From contig NZ_JANPVQ010000001.1 in the NCBI RefSeq assembly GCF_026157105.1, positions 1,419,501 through 1,483,500 of the forward strand: a stretch of 64,000 nucleotides of DNA, read 5' to 3'. Origin of the DNA: Sphingomicrobium marinum. Lineage in GTDB: Bacteria > Pseudomonadota > Alphaproteobacteria > Sphingomonadales > Sphingomonadaceae. Shown here piece by piece: positions 25,961-34,952 of the stretch. Every line of letters begins with the position of its first letter. Position 1 is the stretch's first letter. The notes beneath the pieces are model-generated. The model was not told the origin of the DNA. It made no database searches and saw only the letters and a list, made by a program, of their open reading frames with translations. The position numbers were made by a program, and so were the translations under genes.

Positions 25961-27082
25961 CTAACCAATCAAGCGTTCGAGACGATCAACCACCCCTACC
26001 GACACCAGATCGTTGAGGGTGAGGAAGAGGAATAGAGCGAGAAGGACGGCAAGCCCACCCCGAAAAGCCCATTCCTGCGCGCGCTCCGATACCGGGCTGC
26101 GCTTGATCGCTTCGATCGTGTAAAAGACAAGATGACCGCCATCGAGCATCGGCACTGGCAAGAGGTTGATGAATCCCAGATTAATTGACAGCATCGCTGC
26201 CAGAAAGACGAAGCTGTAAAGACCGAGCACCCACATCTGTCCGCTGATTTGCGCCATTTTTATCGGACCGCCCAAATCGCGGACCGAACGCCTGCCGGTG
26301 ACGATCTGGACCACGCCGTCCCAGATGAATCGGGTGAAGCCGACGGTCCGCCGGGCCCCCTCGCCCACGGCCGCGACCGGTCCCAGCCGGTCGAATTGCG
26401 CTTCTGCCGAGGCCACGCCAAGGCGACCGATGATCGCTTTCTGCCCGAAATCGTCGGTCTGCTCGACAGCGCCCAACTGCCCTTCGAGCACGACCTGCCG
26501 TTCGTCGCGCTCGACCACCACTTCGACGGTTTCTTCGGGTCGCAGCACCACGATGCGCGTGACATCGTCGAATTGGCGCGTGGCCTGCCCGTCGATCGAG
26601 ACGATGCGGTCGCCCGACCGGATGCCCATGTCGGCAGCCGCGCTTTCGTCGACTACCTCGCCCACCACGGTGCTCGTCTGCGCCACGCCGACGATCGAAA
26701 ACAGCGCCGCGAAGATCAGGATCGCGAGGATGAAGTTGGCCACCGGACCGGCGAGTACGATCAGGAAACGTTCGTGCACAGGCCGGTTATGGAAATGGCT
26801 CGGATCGCTGTCATCGTCCTCGCCATGCGTGCTGACCGCATCGGCATCGCCGGCGAACTTCACATAGCCCCCAAGCGGTAGCGCACCGACCTTCCAGCGG
26901 GTGCCACGCTTGTCGGTCCAGCCGAACACTTCCTTGCCGAAGCCGATCGAGAAGCTTTCCGCGGGCACCTTGAACAGGCGCGCCACGCCATAATGGCCCA
27001 GCTCATGAAAAAAGATCAGCGGGCCAAGCGCGGCAATGAAGGCAATGATGATCAGCCAGATCGGCGGTTGGTCGAGGATCAT
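25961..27082 (-). CDS. rseP: RIP metalloprotease RseP (M50 site-2 protease)
   Basis: An intramembrane zinc protease that cleaves anti-sigma factors and leftover signal peptides. FFHELGHYGVARLF holds the HExxH site (about residues 25-29). LLPVPMLDGGHLVFY near residue 320 holds the second catalytic element. A single PDZ domain lies between (GEVVDESAAADMGIRSGDRIVSIDG). Four hydrophobic segments are visible. The length of 373 residues is short compared with E. coli RseP (about 450), which has two PDZ domains. The ATG at 27082 overlaps the dxr stop as ATGA. Confidence 0.95.
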   Translation of the reverse strand: MILDQPPIWLIIIAFIAALGPLIFFHELGHYGVARLFKVPAESFSIGFGKEVFGWTDKRGTRWKVGALPLGGYVKFAGDADAVSTHGEDDDSDPSHFHNRPVHERFLIVLAGPVANFILAILIFAALFSIVGVAQTSTVVGEVVDESAAADMGIRSGDRIVSIDGQATRQFDDVTRIVVLRPEETVEVVVERDERQVVLEGQLGAVEQTDDFGQKAIIGRLGVASAEAQFDRLGPVAAVGEGARRTVGFTRFIWDGVVQIVTGRRSVRDLGGPIKMAQISGQMWVLGLYSFVFLAAMLSINLGFINLLPVPMLDGGHLVFYTIEAIKRSPVSERAQEWAFRGGLAVLLALFLFLTLNDLVSVGVVDRLERLIG

Positions 27083-28224
27083 GCGACGATCCTTTCGCTC
27101 GTGCGCGCGCGCGTCTCCGCATCGATCGCGATTACGTCGTCGATGCTGCCGGGCGCGGCGACGTCAATCTTTTCAAGCGCATCTTCGACCCGCGCAGCGA
27201 TCTCGGCGAATCCGATCTTGCCGTCGAGGAACGATGCGACCGCAACCTCGTTGGCCGCGTTCAGCACGATCGGGCGCGATGCATCGGCTTCGAGCGCGGC
27301 GCGCGCCAGCCGCAACGCCGGAAAACGCTCGGGGTCGGGTGCTTCGAAGGTCAATTCGCCAACCTTTGCCAGGTCAAGGCGCTCGCATGGCGTCTCCATG
27401 CGATCGGGATAGGCCAGCGCATGCGCAATCGGGATGCGCATGTCCGAAGGCCCCAGCTGCGCCAGTTGCGACCCGTCGATGAATTCGACGAGGCTGTGCA
27501 CGATCGATTGTGGGTGGACGACGATGTCGATCTGCTCGGATGGCAGGCCATAGAGGTGGTGTGCCTCGATCAGTTCCAGACCCTTGTTCATCATCGTTGC
27601 GCTATCGACCGAGATCTTGGCACCCATCGACCAGTTGGGGTGCGCGACCGCCTGCGCGGGTGACATGGCCGCCATTTCTTCGGCACTCTTGGTGCGGAAC
27701 GGTCCCCCGCTCGCGGTGAGGATAAGCCGAGCCACGTCATCGCAGTCGCGGCCGCCAAGGCATTGGAAAATCGCATTATGCTCACTGTCGACCGGCAGGA
27801 TGGCAACATTGCGGCGACGCGCCTCGTCCATCATCAGCCTGCCTGCCGTGACCAGCGACTCCTTGTTGGCGAGCGCGACCGTGACGCCCGCCTTGATCGC
27901 GGACATCACCGGCTTCATCCCCGCCGTGCCGACGATGGCCGCCATGACCAGGTCGGCCATGCAGGCCGCTTCATCTTGCGCGTCATCGCCCGTTGCCGCC
28001 CGGCAGTCGGTGCCGGCTAGCGCGGCCTCGAGTGCAGGCAGCTTGCCCGCATCGGCAATCACCGCCAATTCGGCATTGGTCCGGCGCGCGGCATCGGCCA
28101 GCGCTTCGACATTGCTCGCGGCGGTGACCGCGACCACCTTGAAGCGATCAGGTTCGCGCTCGACCAGGTCGAGCGTCGAGGTTCCCACCGAACCCGTCGC
28201 GCCCAAAATCGCGATCCGCTTCAT
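27079..28224 (-). CDS. dxr: 1-deoxy-D-xylulose 5-phosphate reductoisomerase
   Basis: The second enzyme of the non-mevalonate isoprenoid pathway, making 2-C-methyl-D-erythritol 4-phosphate. The 381-residue protein begins MKRIAILGATGSVGTSTLDL, an NADPH-binding Rossmann motif. It has ALANKESLVTAG, PVDSEHNAIFQCL (metal and substrate residues), LTASGGPFR and MSMGAKISVDSATMMNKGLE-type motifs. The frame is open upstream within cdsA, but the ATG at 28224 overlaps the cdsA stop and matches the family N-terminus. It feeds UppS (28850) in the same cluster. Confidence 0.96.
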   Translation of the reverse strand: MKRIAILGATGSVGTSTLDLVEREPDRFKVVAVTAASNVEALADAARRTNAELAVIADAGKLPALEAALAGTDCRAATGDDAQDEAACMADLVMAAIVGTAGMKPVMSAIKAGVTVALANKESLVTAGRLMMDEARRRNVAILPVDSEHNAIFQCLGGRDCDDVARLILTASGGPFRTKSAEEMAAMSPAQAVAHPNWSMGAKISVDSATMMNKGLELIEAHHLYGLPSEQIDIVVHPQSIVHSLVEFIDGSQLAQLGPSDMRIPIAHALAYPDRMETPCERLDLAKVGELTFEAPDPERFPALRLARAALEADASRPIVLNAANEVAVASFLDGKIGFAEIAARVEDALEKIDVAAPGSIDDVIAIDAETRARTSERIVA

Positions 28225-28853
28225 ACCCAGTTCCACATCACCAACAGTGCCGTCAGCGTAGCAACTATGAGGAGACCGTCCACCCGGTCGAAAACACCGC
28301 CATGGCCGGGGATGAGGTTGCTGCTGTCCTTGATCCCTGCCTTGCGCTTCAAGCCGCTTTCGAACAGGTCGCCGATCTGCGCACCCAGTGCAAAGAGCGC
28401 GCCCAACCAGAACAGATGCGCGCTCAGATCGTTGAGATCGGCCCACAGCGCACCGAAAAAGCCGGCCATCGCCATCGCGCCGATCAGACCGGCCCACGTC
28501 TTGTTAGGGCTTAAAGCCGGCGCCAGCTTGGGCCCGCCGATCATCTTGCCCGACGCGTAGCCGCCAATGTCGGTGCCCCACGTGACCAGGTAGACCCAGA
28601 TGACAAGATCGAAACCATCGGGAACCTGTTCACGGACGTAAAGGAGCGCGACGGCCGGGATGAGGGCATAGAAGAAACCACCGACTTTCCACAGCCCGTT
28701 CCAGCCGCGCACCATGCGCCACCATTCCCAATAGACCGCGGTAGCAACGGCAGCCACGAAGACGGCAAAAAGCATCCCGCCCTGCCACGTCGCGGCGAGC
28801 GCCACGCCCACCATCACGATGGCGGACAGGATCCGAATGGTAAGATTGTTCAC
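28221..28853 (-). CDS. cdsA: Phosphatidate cytidylyltransferase
   Basis: Makes CDP-diacylglycerol, the precursor for PssA (33306) and other phospholipid enzymes. The 210-residue protein is polytopic. Its C-terminal signature GLKRKAGIKDSSNLIPGHGG, followed by FDRVDGLL, is the CdsA family motif. The start is a GTG at 28853 overlapping the uppS stop as GTGA, with AGGAGG about ten bases upstream; the frame upstream belongs to uppS shadow. It is a little shorter than E. coli CdsA, as is common in alphaproteobacteria. Confidence 0.94.
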   Translation of the reverse strand: MNNLTIRILSAIVMVGVALAATWQGGMLFAVFVAAVATAVYWEWWRMVRGWNGLWKVGGFFYALIPAVALLYVREQVPDGFDLVIWVYLVTWGTDIGGYASGKMIGGPKLAPALSPNKTWAGLIGAMAMAGFFGALWADLNDLSAHLFWLGALFALGAQIGDLFESGLKRKAGIKDSSNLIPGHGGVFDRVDGLLIVATLTALLVMWNWV

Positions 28854-29602
28854 CGGCCGCCAAACCTCCTCTGGCGACGGCCGTAGGCGGCGATCGCATC
28901 GTGGAAGGCGGCCTCGTCGAAATCGGGCCAGTACATGTCGAGGAACAGCAGTTCGGCATAGGCCGCTTGCCACAGGAGAAAGTTCGACAGTCGCACTTCG
29001 CCTGACGTCCTGATGAGAAGGTCGAGCTCGGGAAGGTGATGCGACTGTAGCGCAAGATCAAAGCTGGCTTCGTCGATCGAATTCGGGTCGCGCTTGCCCG
29101 CCGCAACCTCTTGCGCCAATTTGCGCGCAGCGCCGACAATCTCATCACGACTGCCATAGCTGAGCGCCACCACCAGATGCAGCTTGTCATTCTTCGCCGT
29201 TCGCTCGGAAGCCGCCTGGAGCTTTCCCCACAGTTCCTCGCCGAAGCGGCTGGGGTTGCCGATGAAGGACAGCCGCACGCCTTCGCGTTCAAGTTCGTCG
29301 AGTTCGCGCTCGAGATAATAGCGCATCAATCCCTTGAGATCGCTGACCTCTTCTTCCGAACGCCGCCAATTTTCGGAACTGAAGGCGTAGAGCGTCAGGC
29401 ATTCGACACCTGCCTCCACGGCGGCACGCAGCGTCTTGCGCACGGCTTCGGCGCCCTGCCGGTGCCCTGCGACACGTGGCAAGCCCTTTTTCTTGGCCCA
29501 GCGCCCGTTGCCATCCATGATGATGGCGACGTGGCGAGGCGTGACACCCGCACCCGTCTCAACGGCCTCAGCGCCTTTGTCATCGGCGCTCAGCGCACTC
29601 AC
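28850..29602 (-). CDS. uppS: Undecaprenyl diphosphate synthase (cis-prenyltransferase)
   Basis: Produces the C55 lipid carrier for cell-wall and polysaccharide assembly. The 250-residue protein has HVAIIMDGNGRWAKKKG (substrate-binding Asp and Asn), then HRQGAEAVRKTL, YAFSSENWRR and LDLLIRTSGEVRLSNFLLWQ, all standard cis-prenyltransferase regions. It starts at a GTG (29602) that overlaps the frr stop as GTGA. The first 20 residues are a poorly conserved leader. Confidence 0.96.
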   Translation of the reverse strand: MSALSADDKGAEAVETGAGVTPRHVAIIMDGNGRWAKKKGLPRVAGHRQGAEAVRKTLRAAVEAGVECLTLYAFSSENWRRSEEEVSDLKGLMRYYLERELDELEREGVRLSFIGNPSRFGEELWGKLQAASERTAKNDKLHLVVALSYGSRDEIVGAARKLAQEVAAGKRDPNSIDEASFDLALQSHHLPELDLLIRTSGEVRLSNFLLWQAAYAELLFLDMYWPDFDEAAFHDAIAAYGRRQRRFGGR

Positions 29603-30153
29603 GTCGTCATGATTTCCTGTTCTTTGGCCTCGACCAGCTTGTCGATCTGGGCGACCTTGTCGTCGGTGAGCTTCTGCACTTCGGCCTCGAGGCGCTTGCG
29701 CTCGTCTTCACCGAATTCTCCGGCCTTTTCATCGGCCTTGATGTGATCGTTACCATCCTTGCGCACGTTGCGCACGGCGATCTTCGCCTTTTCGCCATAC
29801 TGGCTGACCAGCTTGGCGAGCTCGCGGCGGCGTTCCTCGGTAAGATCGGGGATCGGCAGGCGCAGCAATTGCCCGTCGGCGACCGGGTTCAGGCCGAGCC
29901 CTGCATTGCGGATCGCCTTTTCGACCGGTCCGATATTGCTCTTGTCCCACACCTGCACCGAGATGAGGCGCGGTTCGGGCACCGACACCGTCGCCACCTG
30001 GTTCAGCGGCATCATCGCGCCGTAGACTTCCACCTGGACAGGATCGAGCATCGCCGTCGACGCGCGACCCGTGCGCAGGCCCGCAAGGTCGTGCCTTAGC
30101 GATTCCACCGCCCCATCCATGCGGCGCGAAATGTCGGATTTGTCGTAAGCCAT
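29599..30153 (-). CDS. frr: Ribosome recycling factor
   Basis: Acts with EF-G to split post-termination ribosomes. The 184-residue protein begins MAYDKSDISRRMDGAVESL and contains the RRF core LRTGRASTAMLDPVQVEVYG and LPIPDLTEERRRELAKLV, plus a helical C-terminus (GEDERKRLEAEVQKLTDD). Length is normal. It lies six bases after pyrH and overlaps uppS, so these genes are translationally linked. Confidence 0.97.
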   Translation of the reverse strand: MAYDKSDISRRMDGAVESLRHDLAGLRTGRASTAMLDPVQVEVYGAMMPLNQVATVSVPEPRLISVQVWDKSNIGPVEKAIRNAGLGLNPVADGQLLRLPIPDLTEERRRELAKLVSQYGEKAKIAVRNVRKDGNDHIKADEKAGEFGEDERKRLEAEVQKLTDDKVAQIDKLVEAKEQEIMTT

Positions 30154-30159
30154 ATGCCC

Positions 30160-30882
30160 CTACTCCTTGTTCTTGACGATCGTCGCGGTGCCTTCGCCGC
30201 CGAGGACATCGGCCATGTTGCCTTGCTCGCGGATGTTGAAGACGACGATCGGGATATTGTTGTCACGGCACAGCGCCACGGCGGCGGCATCCATGACTTT
30301 CAGATTGTTCGACAGCACGTCGCCGAAAGTGACGCTGTCATAACGCGTGGCGTCGGGATCGGTTTTGGGATCGGCGCTGTAGACGCCGTCGACACTGGTA
30401 CCCTTGAATAGCGCGTTGCACCCCATTTCAGCAGCACGTAGCGCGGCTGCCGTGTCGGTGGTGAAATAGGGATTGCCCGTACCCGCGGCGAAGATGACGA
30501 TGCGCCCCTTCTCCATATGCCGCACGGCGCGGCGGCGAATGTAAGGTTCGCACACGCTCGCCATCGGGATCGCCGACTGGACCCGTGTGTCGACGCCAAT
30601 CTTCTCGAGCGCGTTTTGCAGCGCGAGCGCATTCATCACGGTGGCGAGCATGCCCATGTAATCGGCGCTCGCGCGGTCGAAGCCCTTGGCCGCGCCGGCG
30701 ATGCCGCGAAAGATGTTGCCGCCCCCGACGACGATGCAAAGTTCATGCCCCGCATTCTTTGCGTCGGCGATTTCCTGCGCCATGCGGCCGACCATGTCGG
30801 GATCGATGCCGAATTCGCCCTTGCCCATCAGCACTTCGCCAGAGAGCTTCAGAAGGATGCGATCGAAATGGGGGCGCGTCAT
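30160..30882 (-). CDS. pyrH: Uridylate kinase
   Basis: Converts UMP to UDP, an amino-acid-kinase-fold hexamer typical of bacteria. The 240-residue protein has [12 protein letters not shown] (P-loop-like start), [30 protein letters not shown] and [15 protein letters not shown], all PyrH signatures. It stands in the classic rpsB-tsf-pyrH-frr order, but a 142-base gap with a terminator-like hairpin separates it from tsf, so it may also have its own promoter. Confidence 0.97.
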   Translation of the reverse strand: MTRPHFDRILLKLSGEVLMGKGEFGIDPDMVGRMAQEIADAKNAGHELCIVVGGGNIFRGIAGAAKGFDRASADYMGMLATVMNALALQNALEKIGVDTRVQSAIPMASVCEPYIRRRAVRHMEKGRIVIFAAGTGNPYFTTDTAAALRAAEMGCNALFKGTSVDGVYSADPKTDPDATRYDSVTFGDVLSNNLKVMDAAAVALCRDNNIPIVVFNIREQGNMADVLGGEGTATIVKNKE

Positions 30883-30962
30883 GAAATCTCCGTGTCGGAC
30901 TGGGAAAGCTGTTTAGGGCCGCCCTGCCCTACTGCCAAGGGCGGATGGCCAAGTAATCTCAC

Positions 30963-31005
30963 AAAAAAGGGACGCATCCCGATGCCGGAACACGCCCCCT
31001 TTTTT
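30963..31005 (-). terminator. Rho-independent terminator downstream of tsf
   Basis: A-run plus GGG (30963-30971) and CCC plus T-run (30997-31005) are complementary, so the hairpin is A/T-flanked on both sides; an inner GCATC/GATGC hairpin (30974-30985) lies in its loop. On the minus strand it starts about 20 bases after the tsf stop and ends in CCCTTTTTTG, a proper U-tract. The symmetry means it could also act in the other direction. Confidence 0.8.
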
Positions 31006-31024
31006 GTTTCGCGAAGGAAAAGCC

Positions 31025-31945
31025 TTACTGGCCAGCGGCTGCGGCCACCTCGGCAGCAAAGTCGCTTTCTTCCTTCTCGATGCCTTCACCGAGCTGGAAG
31101 CGCTCGTAGGCGGTCAGCTTGATTTCAGCGCCCGCATCCTTGCCGGCGGCCGCAATCACGTCGGCGACCGGCGTCTTGCCGTCGATCACGAACAGCTGCG
31201 AGAGAAGTGCGTTTTCCTTCTTGAACTTGGCGATGCCGCCTTCAACCATCTTCTCGGCGATGTTTTCGGGCTTGCCGCTTTCGATCGCCTTTGCCTTGGC
31301 GATCTCACGCTCGCGCGCGATCAGCTCGGGGTCGAGGCCATCGGCGTCGAGCGCCTGCGGGTTGGCAGCAGCGATGTGCATCGCGATCTGCTTGCCCAGC
31401 GCTTCGAGCGCCGCGCTGTCGGCACTGCTTTCAAGCGCGACCAGCACCCCGATCTTGCCCATGTTGGTGGCGACGGCATTATGCACGTAGCTGACGATGA
31501 CGCCTTCGTTCACCGCAACGGTGACGGTGCGGCGCAGCGACTGATTCTCGCCGATCGTCGCAATGTTGTCGGTAAGCACCTCTTCGACCGAACCGCCCGA
31601 GGCCATCTGCATGCCCTTGAGCTTTTCGATGTCGCCATCGGCCTGGAGCGCCAGTTCAGCGACCTGGCCGACAAATTCCTGGAACTTCTCGTTCTTGGCG
31701 ACGAAGTCGGTTTCCGAGTTGACCTCGACGACCGCACCCTTGGTGCCGTCGACCGCAACACCGACAAGACCTTCGGCCGCGGTACGGCCCGACTTCTTGG
31801 CGGCAGCAGCGAGACCCTTGGTACGCAGCCAGTCGACCGCGGCTTCAATGTCACCGTCGGTTTCGGCGAGCGCCTTCTTGCAGTCCATCATGCCCGCGCC
31901 CGAACGGTCGCGCAGTTCTTTCACCTGAGCGGCAGAGATTGCCAT
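31025..31945 (-). CDS. tsf: Translation elongation factor Ts
   Basis: Guanine-nucleotide exchange factor for EF-Tu. The 306-residue protein begins [20 protein letters not shown], followed by [20 protein letters not shown]. It contains the signature [16 protein letters not shown], whose TDFVxxN element contacts EF-Tu. Length and domain order are normal for the long bacterial form. It lies 141 bases after rpsB and is followed by a strong terminator. Confidence 0.97.
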   Translation of the reverse strand: MAISAAQVKELRDRSGAGMMDCKKALAETDGDIEAAVDWLRTKGLAAAAKKSGRTAAEGLVGVAVDGTKGAVVEVNSETDFVAKNEKFQEFVGQVAELALQADGDIEKLKGMQMASGGSVEEVLTDNIATIGENQSLRRTVTVAVNEGVIVSYVHNAVATNMGKIGVLVALESSADSAALEALGKQIAMHIAAANPQALDADGLDPELIAREREIAKAKAIESGKPENIAEKMVEGGIAKFKKENALLSQLFVIDGKTPVADVIAAAGKDAGAEIKLTAYERFQLGEGIEKEESDFAAEVAAAAGQ

Positions 31946-32011
31946 GTCGCTATTCCTTTCATCGCCCCGCCTTCATCGTGCGAGGTCTTCTGGGGAGTTT
32001 TTACGGGAAAG

Positions 32012-32074
32012 GGCCGACGCCAATCATGGCGCCGACCGTTACCCTATAAATGGTGTCGTCCATACCGGACGACA
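32012..32074 (-). promoter_or_regulatory. Two hairpins between rpsB and tsf
   Basis: GGCCGACGCCAA (32012-32023) pairs, with G-U wobbles on the minus-strand RNA, with TGGCGCCGACC (32027-32037); the loop is only three or four bases. A second perfect stem, TGTCGTC (32054-32060) with GACGACA (32068-32074), lies between it and the rpsB stop. The first hairpin is followed by CTTTCCC on the minus strand, a poor U-tract, so partial termination or transcript stabilisation is the likeliest role. Confidence 0.45.
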
Positions 32075-32086
32075 AGACCGTCCGTT

Positions 32087-32839
32087 TTAGGCGGTCGCTG
32101 CTTCGGCCGGCGGATTTTCCATCGCGCCAATGTCTTCGCCCGAAGCAGCCGCCTGATCGCCGCGGCCGATCTTCACGGCATTGGCGATAGCGTCGCTGTA
32201 AAGGCGGATGGCGCGGCTGGCGTCGTCATTGCCGGGTACCGGGAAGGCGATGCCGTTGGGATCCGAGTTCGAATCGAGCACCGCGATGACCGGAATACCA
32301 AGCACGTTGGCTTCCTTGACGGCCAGTTCTTCCTTGTTGGTGTCGATGACGAACATGACATCGGGCAGGCCGCCCATGTCGCGAATGCCGCCAAGGCTCT
32401 TCTCGAGCTTGTCGCGCTCACGCGTCAGCTGGAGTACTTCCTTTTTGGTCAGGCCGGCAGTGTCGCCCGACAGCTGCTCTTCGAGCGTCTTCAGGCGCTT
32501 GATCGAGTTCGAGATCGTCTTCCAGTTGGTCAGCATGCCGCCGAGCCAGCGGTGGTTGACGTAATACTGGCCGCAGCTGGCCGCTGCTTCAGCGACGGCT
32601 TCCGACGCCTGGCGCTTGGTGCCGACGAACAGGACCTTGCCGCCGCGTGCCGTGGTCTGCTGCACGAAATCGAGCGCACGCGCGAAAAGCGGCACGGTCT
32701 GCGACAGGTCGATGATGTGGACGCCGTTGCGTGCGCCGAAGATGTACGGCTTCATGCGCGGGTTCCAACGGTGGGTCTGGTGGCCGAAATGCGATCCGGC
32801 TTCTAGCAATTGCTGCATCGTGACGACATTGGTCGCCAT
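32087..32839 (-). CDS. rpsB: 30S ribosomal protein S2
   Basis: The 250-residue protein has the S2 signatures: [20 protein letters not shown], the family-typical [45 protein letters not shown] and [20 protein letters not shown]. The C-terminal tail is acidic and alanine-rich ([13 protein letters not shown]). It is the first gene of the minus-strand cluster that runs to fabZ. The 264-base region upstream, shared with the divergent SOS-type gene, must hold its promoter and leader. Confidence 0.97.
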   Translation of the reverse strand: MATNVVTMQQLLEAGSHFGHQTHRWNPRMKPYIFGARNGVHIIDLSQTVPLFARALDFVQQTTARGGKVLFVGTKRQASEAVAEAAASCGQYYVNHRWLGGMLTNWKTISNSIKRLKTLEEQLSGDTAGLTKKEVLQLTRERDKLEKSLGGIRDMGGLPDVMFVIDTNKEELAVKEANVLGIPVIAVLDSNSDPNGIAFPVPGNDDASRAIRLYSDAIANAVKIGRGDQAAASGEDIGAMENPPAEAATA

Positions 32840-33024
32840 AGTCTTTCTCCTTCCGGTTCAACCTCGACAGTGCCTGTAACCTCCCTTGCGGAAAGCACCG
32901 GTATGGTGGCTCTGTCTGCGAGATGGGCGCGCGTCTAACGCGTAAGAGCGCCCGTTACAAGCCCATAATCACCCGCAAAATCTCGCGCCCGCTCAGGCGC
33001 TTACCTCCATTTTGGAGAAGGCGC

Positions 33025-33053
33025 TTGACAAGATGAGAACAAAAGTGGAACTA
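33025..33053 (+). promoter_or_regulatory. Promoter of the small SOS-type gene
   Basis: A perfect -35 TTGACA (33025-33030) is followed after 17 bases by GAACTA (33048-33053), a weak -10. The proximal LexA box covers this -10 and half of the spacer, the geometry expected for a repressed but intrinsically strong promoter. Transcription would begin near 33060, about 44 bases before the ATG. Confidence 0.65.
33037..33051 (+). promoter_or_regulatory. LexA (SOS) box 1, GAAC-N7-GAAC
   Basis: GAAC (33037-33040), seven bases, GAAC (33048-33051). This is the reverse complement of GTTC-N7-GTTC, the direct-repeat LexA operator of alphaproteobacteria. It overlaps the -10 element of the promoter starting at 33025. 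Confidence 0.75.
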
Positions 33054-33061
33054 AGGCACGA

Positions 33062-33076
33062 GAACAAAGACAGAAC
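33062..33076 (+). promoter_or_regulatory. LexA (SOS) box 2, GAAC-N7-GAAC
   Basis: GAAC (33062-33065), seven bases, GAAC (33073-33076). It lies 25 bases from box 1, in the same orientation, at about +2 to +17 relative to the predicted transcript start. Two boxes in 40 bases argue against chance. Confidence 0.75.
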
Positions 33077-33103
33077 GACAACGACAAACTCTTGGAGACA
33101 CCG

Positions 33104-33343
33104 ATGATCGCCAGCCTGCTGTTCGCCGCCATATCCCTCGGCCTGACTGTCCTTTTTGCTCATATCTGGCGCCATGACGGAGCCAAGATCCGGGCTGCGC
33201 TCCAAGGTCGGTCGTTAAAGGCTGCGGGTCAACATGCCCCCGTTGCGGTGACGGTGCGCTGGCTGCCGCGGGCGGGTGCATCCCCCGCCCCGCTCGCGGC
33301 CAATCTCAACCCGCGGAAAGGCGATCTGCGCGCCGCCGCTTGA
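33104..33343 (+). CDS. Small single-pass membrane protein, probably SOS-induced
   Basis: A 79-residue protein with an N-terminal hydrophobic helix (MIASLLFAAISLGLTVLFAH, residues 1-20), then a basic, probably cytosolic stretch (IWRHDGAKIRAALQGRSLK) and a Pro/Ala-rich tail ending [17 protein letters not shown] eight to nine bases upstream selects the ATG at 33104; the TTG at 33092 lies within that site. I recognise no domain. The promoter carries two LexA boxes, so induction by DNA damage is the main clue. By analogy with the SOS-induced inner-membrane division inhibitor SidA of Caulobacter, a checkpoint role is a reasonable inference, not a demonstrated one. Its last 38 bases overlap the convergent pssA 3' end. 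Confidence 0.7.
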   Translation: MIASLLFAAISLGLTVLFAHIWRHDGAKIRAALQGRSLKAAGQHAPVAVTVRWLPRAGASPAPLAANLNPRKGDLRAAA

Positions 33344-34088
33344 CCCGGCCGTAACTAGCAATGCTGAATGGCAGCAGCGCGAGGTAAAGCGCACTGATCG
33401 CAAGCAGCGTCAGCCACGGGGCGGTGATCAGCGCGCCAACCAGGAGCCCGACCCCCGCCAGCGCCGGAATGCGCCATGATCGGCGCAAGCGCAGCGAAGT
33501 CCAGCTGAACGTCGGGATCGAACTGATCATCAGCAGCGCGACGAACAGCACCCAGGGCATCACGACGAACCAATCGCGAAAGATATCCTGCTCGGTCAGG
33601 AGCCACAGATACATTGGCACGAAAGCCAGCCCTGCGCCGGTCGGGGCAGGAACGCCTGTATTGAACCCCGCCGACTTGTGCGGCTGGTCATCGGCGTCGA
33701 TGCGCGCATTAAAGCGCGCCAGCCTGAGCGCACAGGTGACCGCCAGCGCGAGGCTCGCGATCCACCCGAACTTGGGCGCATATTGCAGCGACCAGAGAAA
33801 CAGGATCAGCGCCGGTGCAACGCCGAACGCGATATTGTCCGACAGGCTATCGAGCTCGGCGCCGAAACGGCTGGCGGCGCGCAGCAATCGCGCAATCCGG
33901 CCATCGAGACCGTCGAGAACGCCGGCGCCGATGATGCAGTAGAGTGTCACTTCCCAATTGCCGTCGACCGCAAAGCGGATGCCCGTCAGGCCGAGACATA
34001 GCGCCGCGGCGGTAATCGCATTTGGCGCCACGGCCCGAAACGGTAGCCCGCGTCCCGGTTTAATGTCGACGGCGGCGGGATCGCTCAC
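33306..34088 (-). CDS. pssA: CDP-diacylglycerol--serine O-phosphatidyltransferase
   Basis: Makes phosphatidylserine from CDP-diacylglycerol and serine in the inner membrane. The CDP-alcohol phosphotransferase motif DG-x2-DGR-x8-G-x3-D-x3-D is present as [20 protein letters not shown] followed by ELDSLSD, within about residues 58-85. Multiple transmembrane helices run to the basic C-terminus ([13 protein letters not shown]). The 260-residue protein starts at a GTG (34088) overlapping the psd stop. Its product is the substrate of Psd immediately upstream. Confidence 0.94.
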   Translation of the reverse strand: MSDPAAVDIKPGRGLPFRAVAPNAITAAALCLGLTGIRFAVDGNWEVTLYCIIGAGVLDGLDGRIARLLRAASRFGAELDSLSDNIAFGVAPALILFLWSLQYAPKFGWIASLALAVTCALRLARFNARIDADDQPHKSAGFNTGVPAPTGAGLAFVPMYLWLLTEQDIFRDWFVVMPWVLFVALLMISSIPTFSWTSLRLRRSWRIPALAGVGLLVGALITAPWLTLLAISALYLALLPFSIASYGRVKRRRADRLSAG

Positions 34089-34819
34089 GCGCTACGCCCC
34101 GGAAGCGCCTTGTCCAGGCCCAATTCCGCGATCACTGTCTCACCCGCGATCGTGCGCTGGCCAAGCAACACGCGGCTGCCCGTCCCCATCGGAAGGTAAA
34201 CGTCGACGCGGCTTCCGAACCTGATAAGGCCGACGCGTTCGCCCGCTTCCACGATGTCGCCTTCCTTGCGATCGGTCAGGATGCGGCGCGCGATTAGGCC
34301 TGCGATCTGGGTAAAGCCGACCTTCACGCCGTCCTCGCGCTCGACGAGAAAATGCTGGCGTTCGTTATCCTCGCTCGCCTTGTCGAGATCGGCGTTGAGG
34401 AACGCCCCCGGAATATAGGCGATCTTGCGGATCGTACCGGCGATCGGCGAGCGATTGATGTGCACATCGAACACGCTCATGAAAATTGAAACGCGCGTAT
34501 ATTCGGGATCGGTCAGGCCGCCCTCTTCTGCCAGTTCGGGCGGCGGCGGCACCTTGGTGATCATCGTGACCAATCCGTCAGCGGGCGCAATCACGACCTT
34601 GGGGCCAAGCGGTGTCGTGCGCATCGGATCGCGGAAGAAGGCCGCGACCCAGATGGTGATGCCGACAAACAGCCACCCGAACAGATCGGGCAGCAGCCAG
34701 AACAGGAGCAGCGTGATCGCCGCCGAGATGATGACGAATTTGCGACCTTCGGGGTGGACCGAGGGGAAGCGCCACTTGACGGCGGTCAGATGGCTATCGG
34801 GGTCTTTGAGTTCGGACAT
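34085..34819 (-). CDS. psd: Phosphatidylserine decarboxylase, short form
   Basis: Decarboxylates phosphatidylserine to phosphatidylethanolamine. This is the short (about 240-residue) Psd type with one N-terminal membrane region ([20 protein letters not shown]). It has the family blocks [30 protein letters not shown] and IGLIARRI-like [10 protein letters not shown]. The self-cleavage site that creates the pyruvoyl cofactor is the GS in [12 protein letters not shown]. It forms a two-gene phosphatidylethanolamine operon with pssA, joined by a GTGA overlap. Confidence 0.95.
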   Translation of the reverse strand: MSELKDPDSHLTAVKWRFPSVHPEGRKFVIISAAITLLLFWLLPDLFGWLFVGITIWVAAFFRDPMRTTPLGPKVVIAPADGLVTMITKVPPPPELAEEGGLTDPEYTRVSIFMSVFDVHINRSPIAGTIRKIAYIPGAFLNADLDKASEDNERQHFLVEREDGVKVGFTQIAGLIARRILTDRKEGDIVEAGERVGLIRFGSRVDVYLPMGTGSRVLLGQRTIAGETVIAELGLDKALPGRSA

Positions 34820-34952
34820 TAGCGCTCCTTAGGGCGCGAAAAGCGTAGAAACAATCACCTGTTCAATGATCGAGTCCCCGAGCGGTTGCGAAAAACCCCG
34901 CGCAGCCTTAAGCGACACGCCAACATTCACTTTCGAACCAGCAGGAATCATC

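Noticed and set aside
24325-26016. Long plus-strand open frame (563 codons) opposite bamA
   Set aside because: It is a GC-driven antisense shadow; bamA on the minus strand shows complete POTRA and barrel motifs while this frame shows none.
31004-32806. 600-codon plus-strand open frame opposite tsf and rpsB
   Set aside because: It spans two clear ribosomal and elongation factor genes on the other strand and crosses their intergenic hairpins; no protein motif is present.
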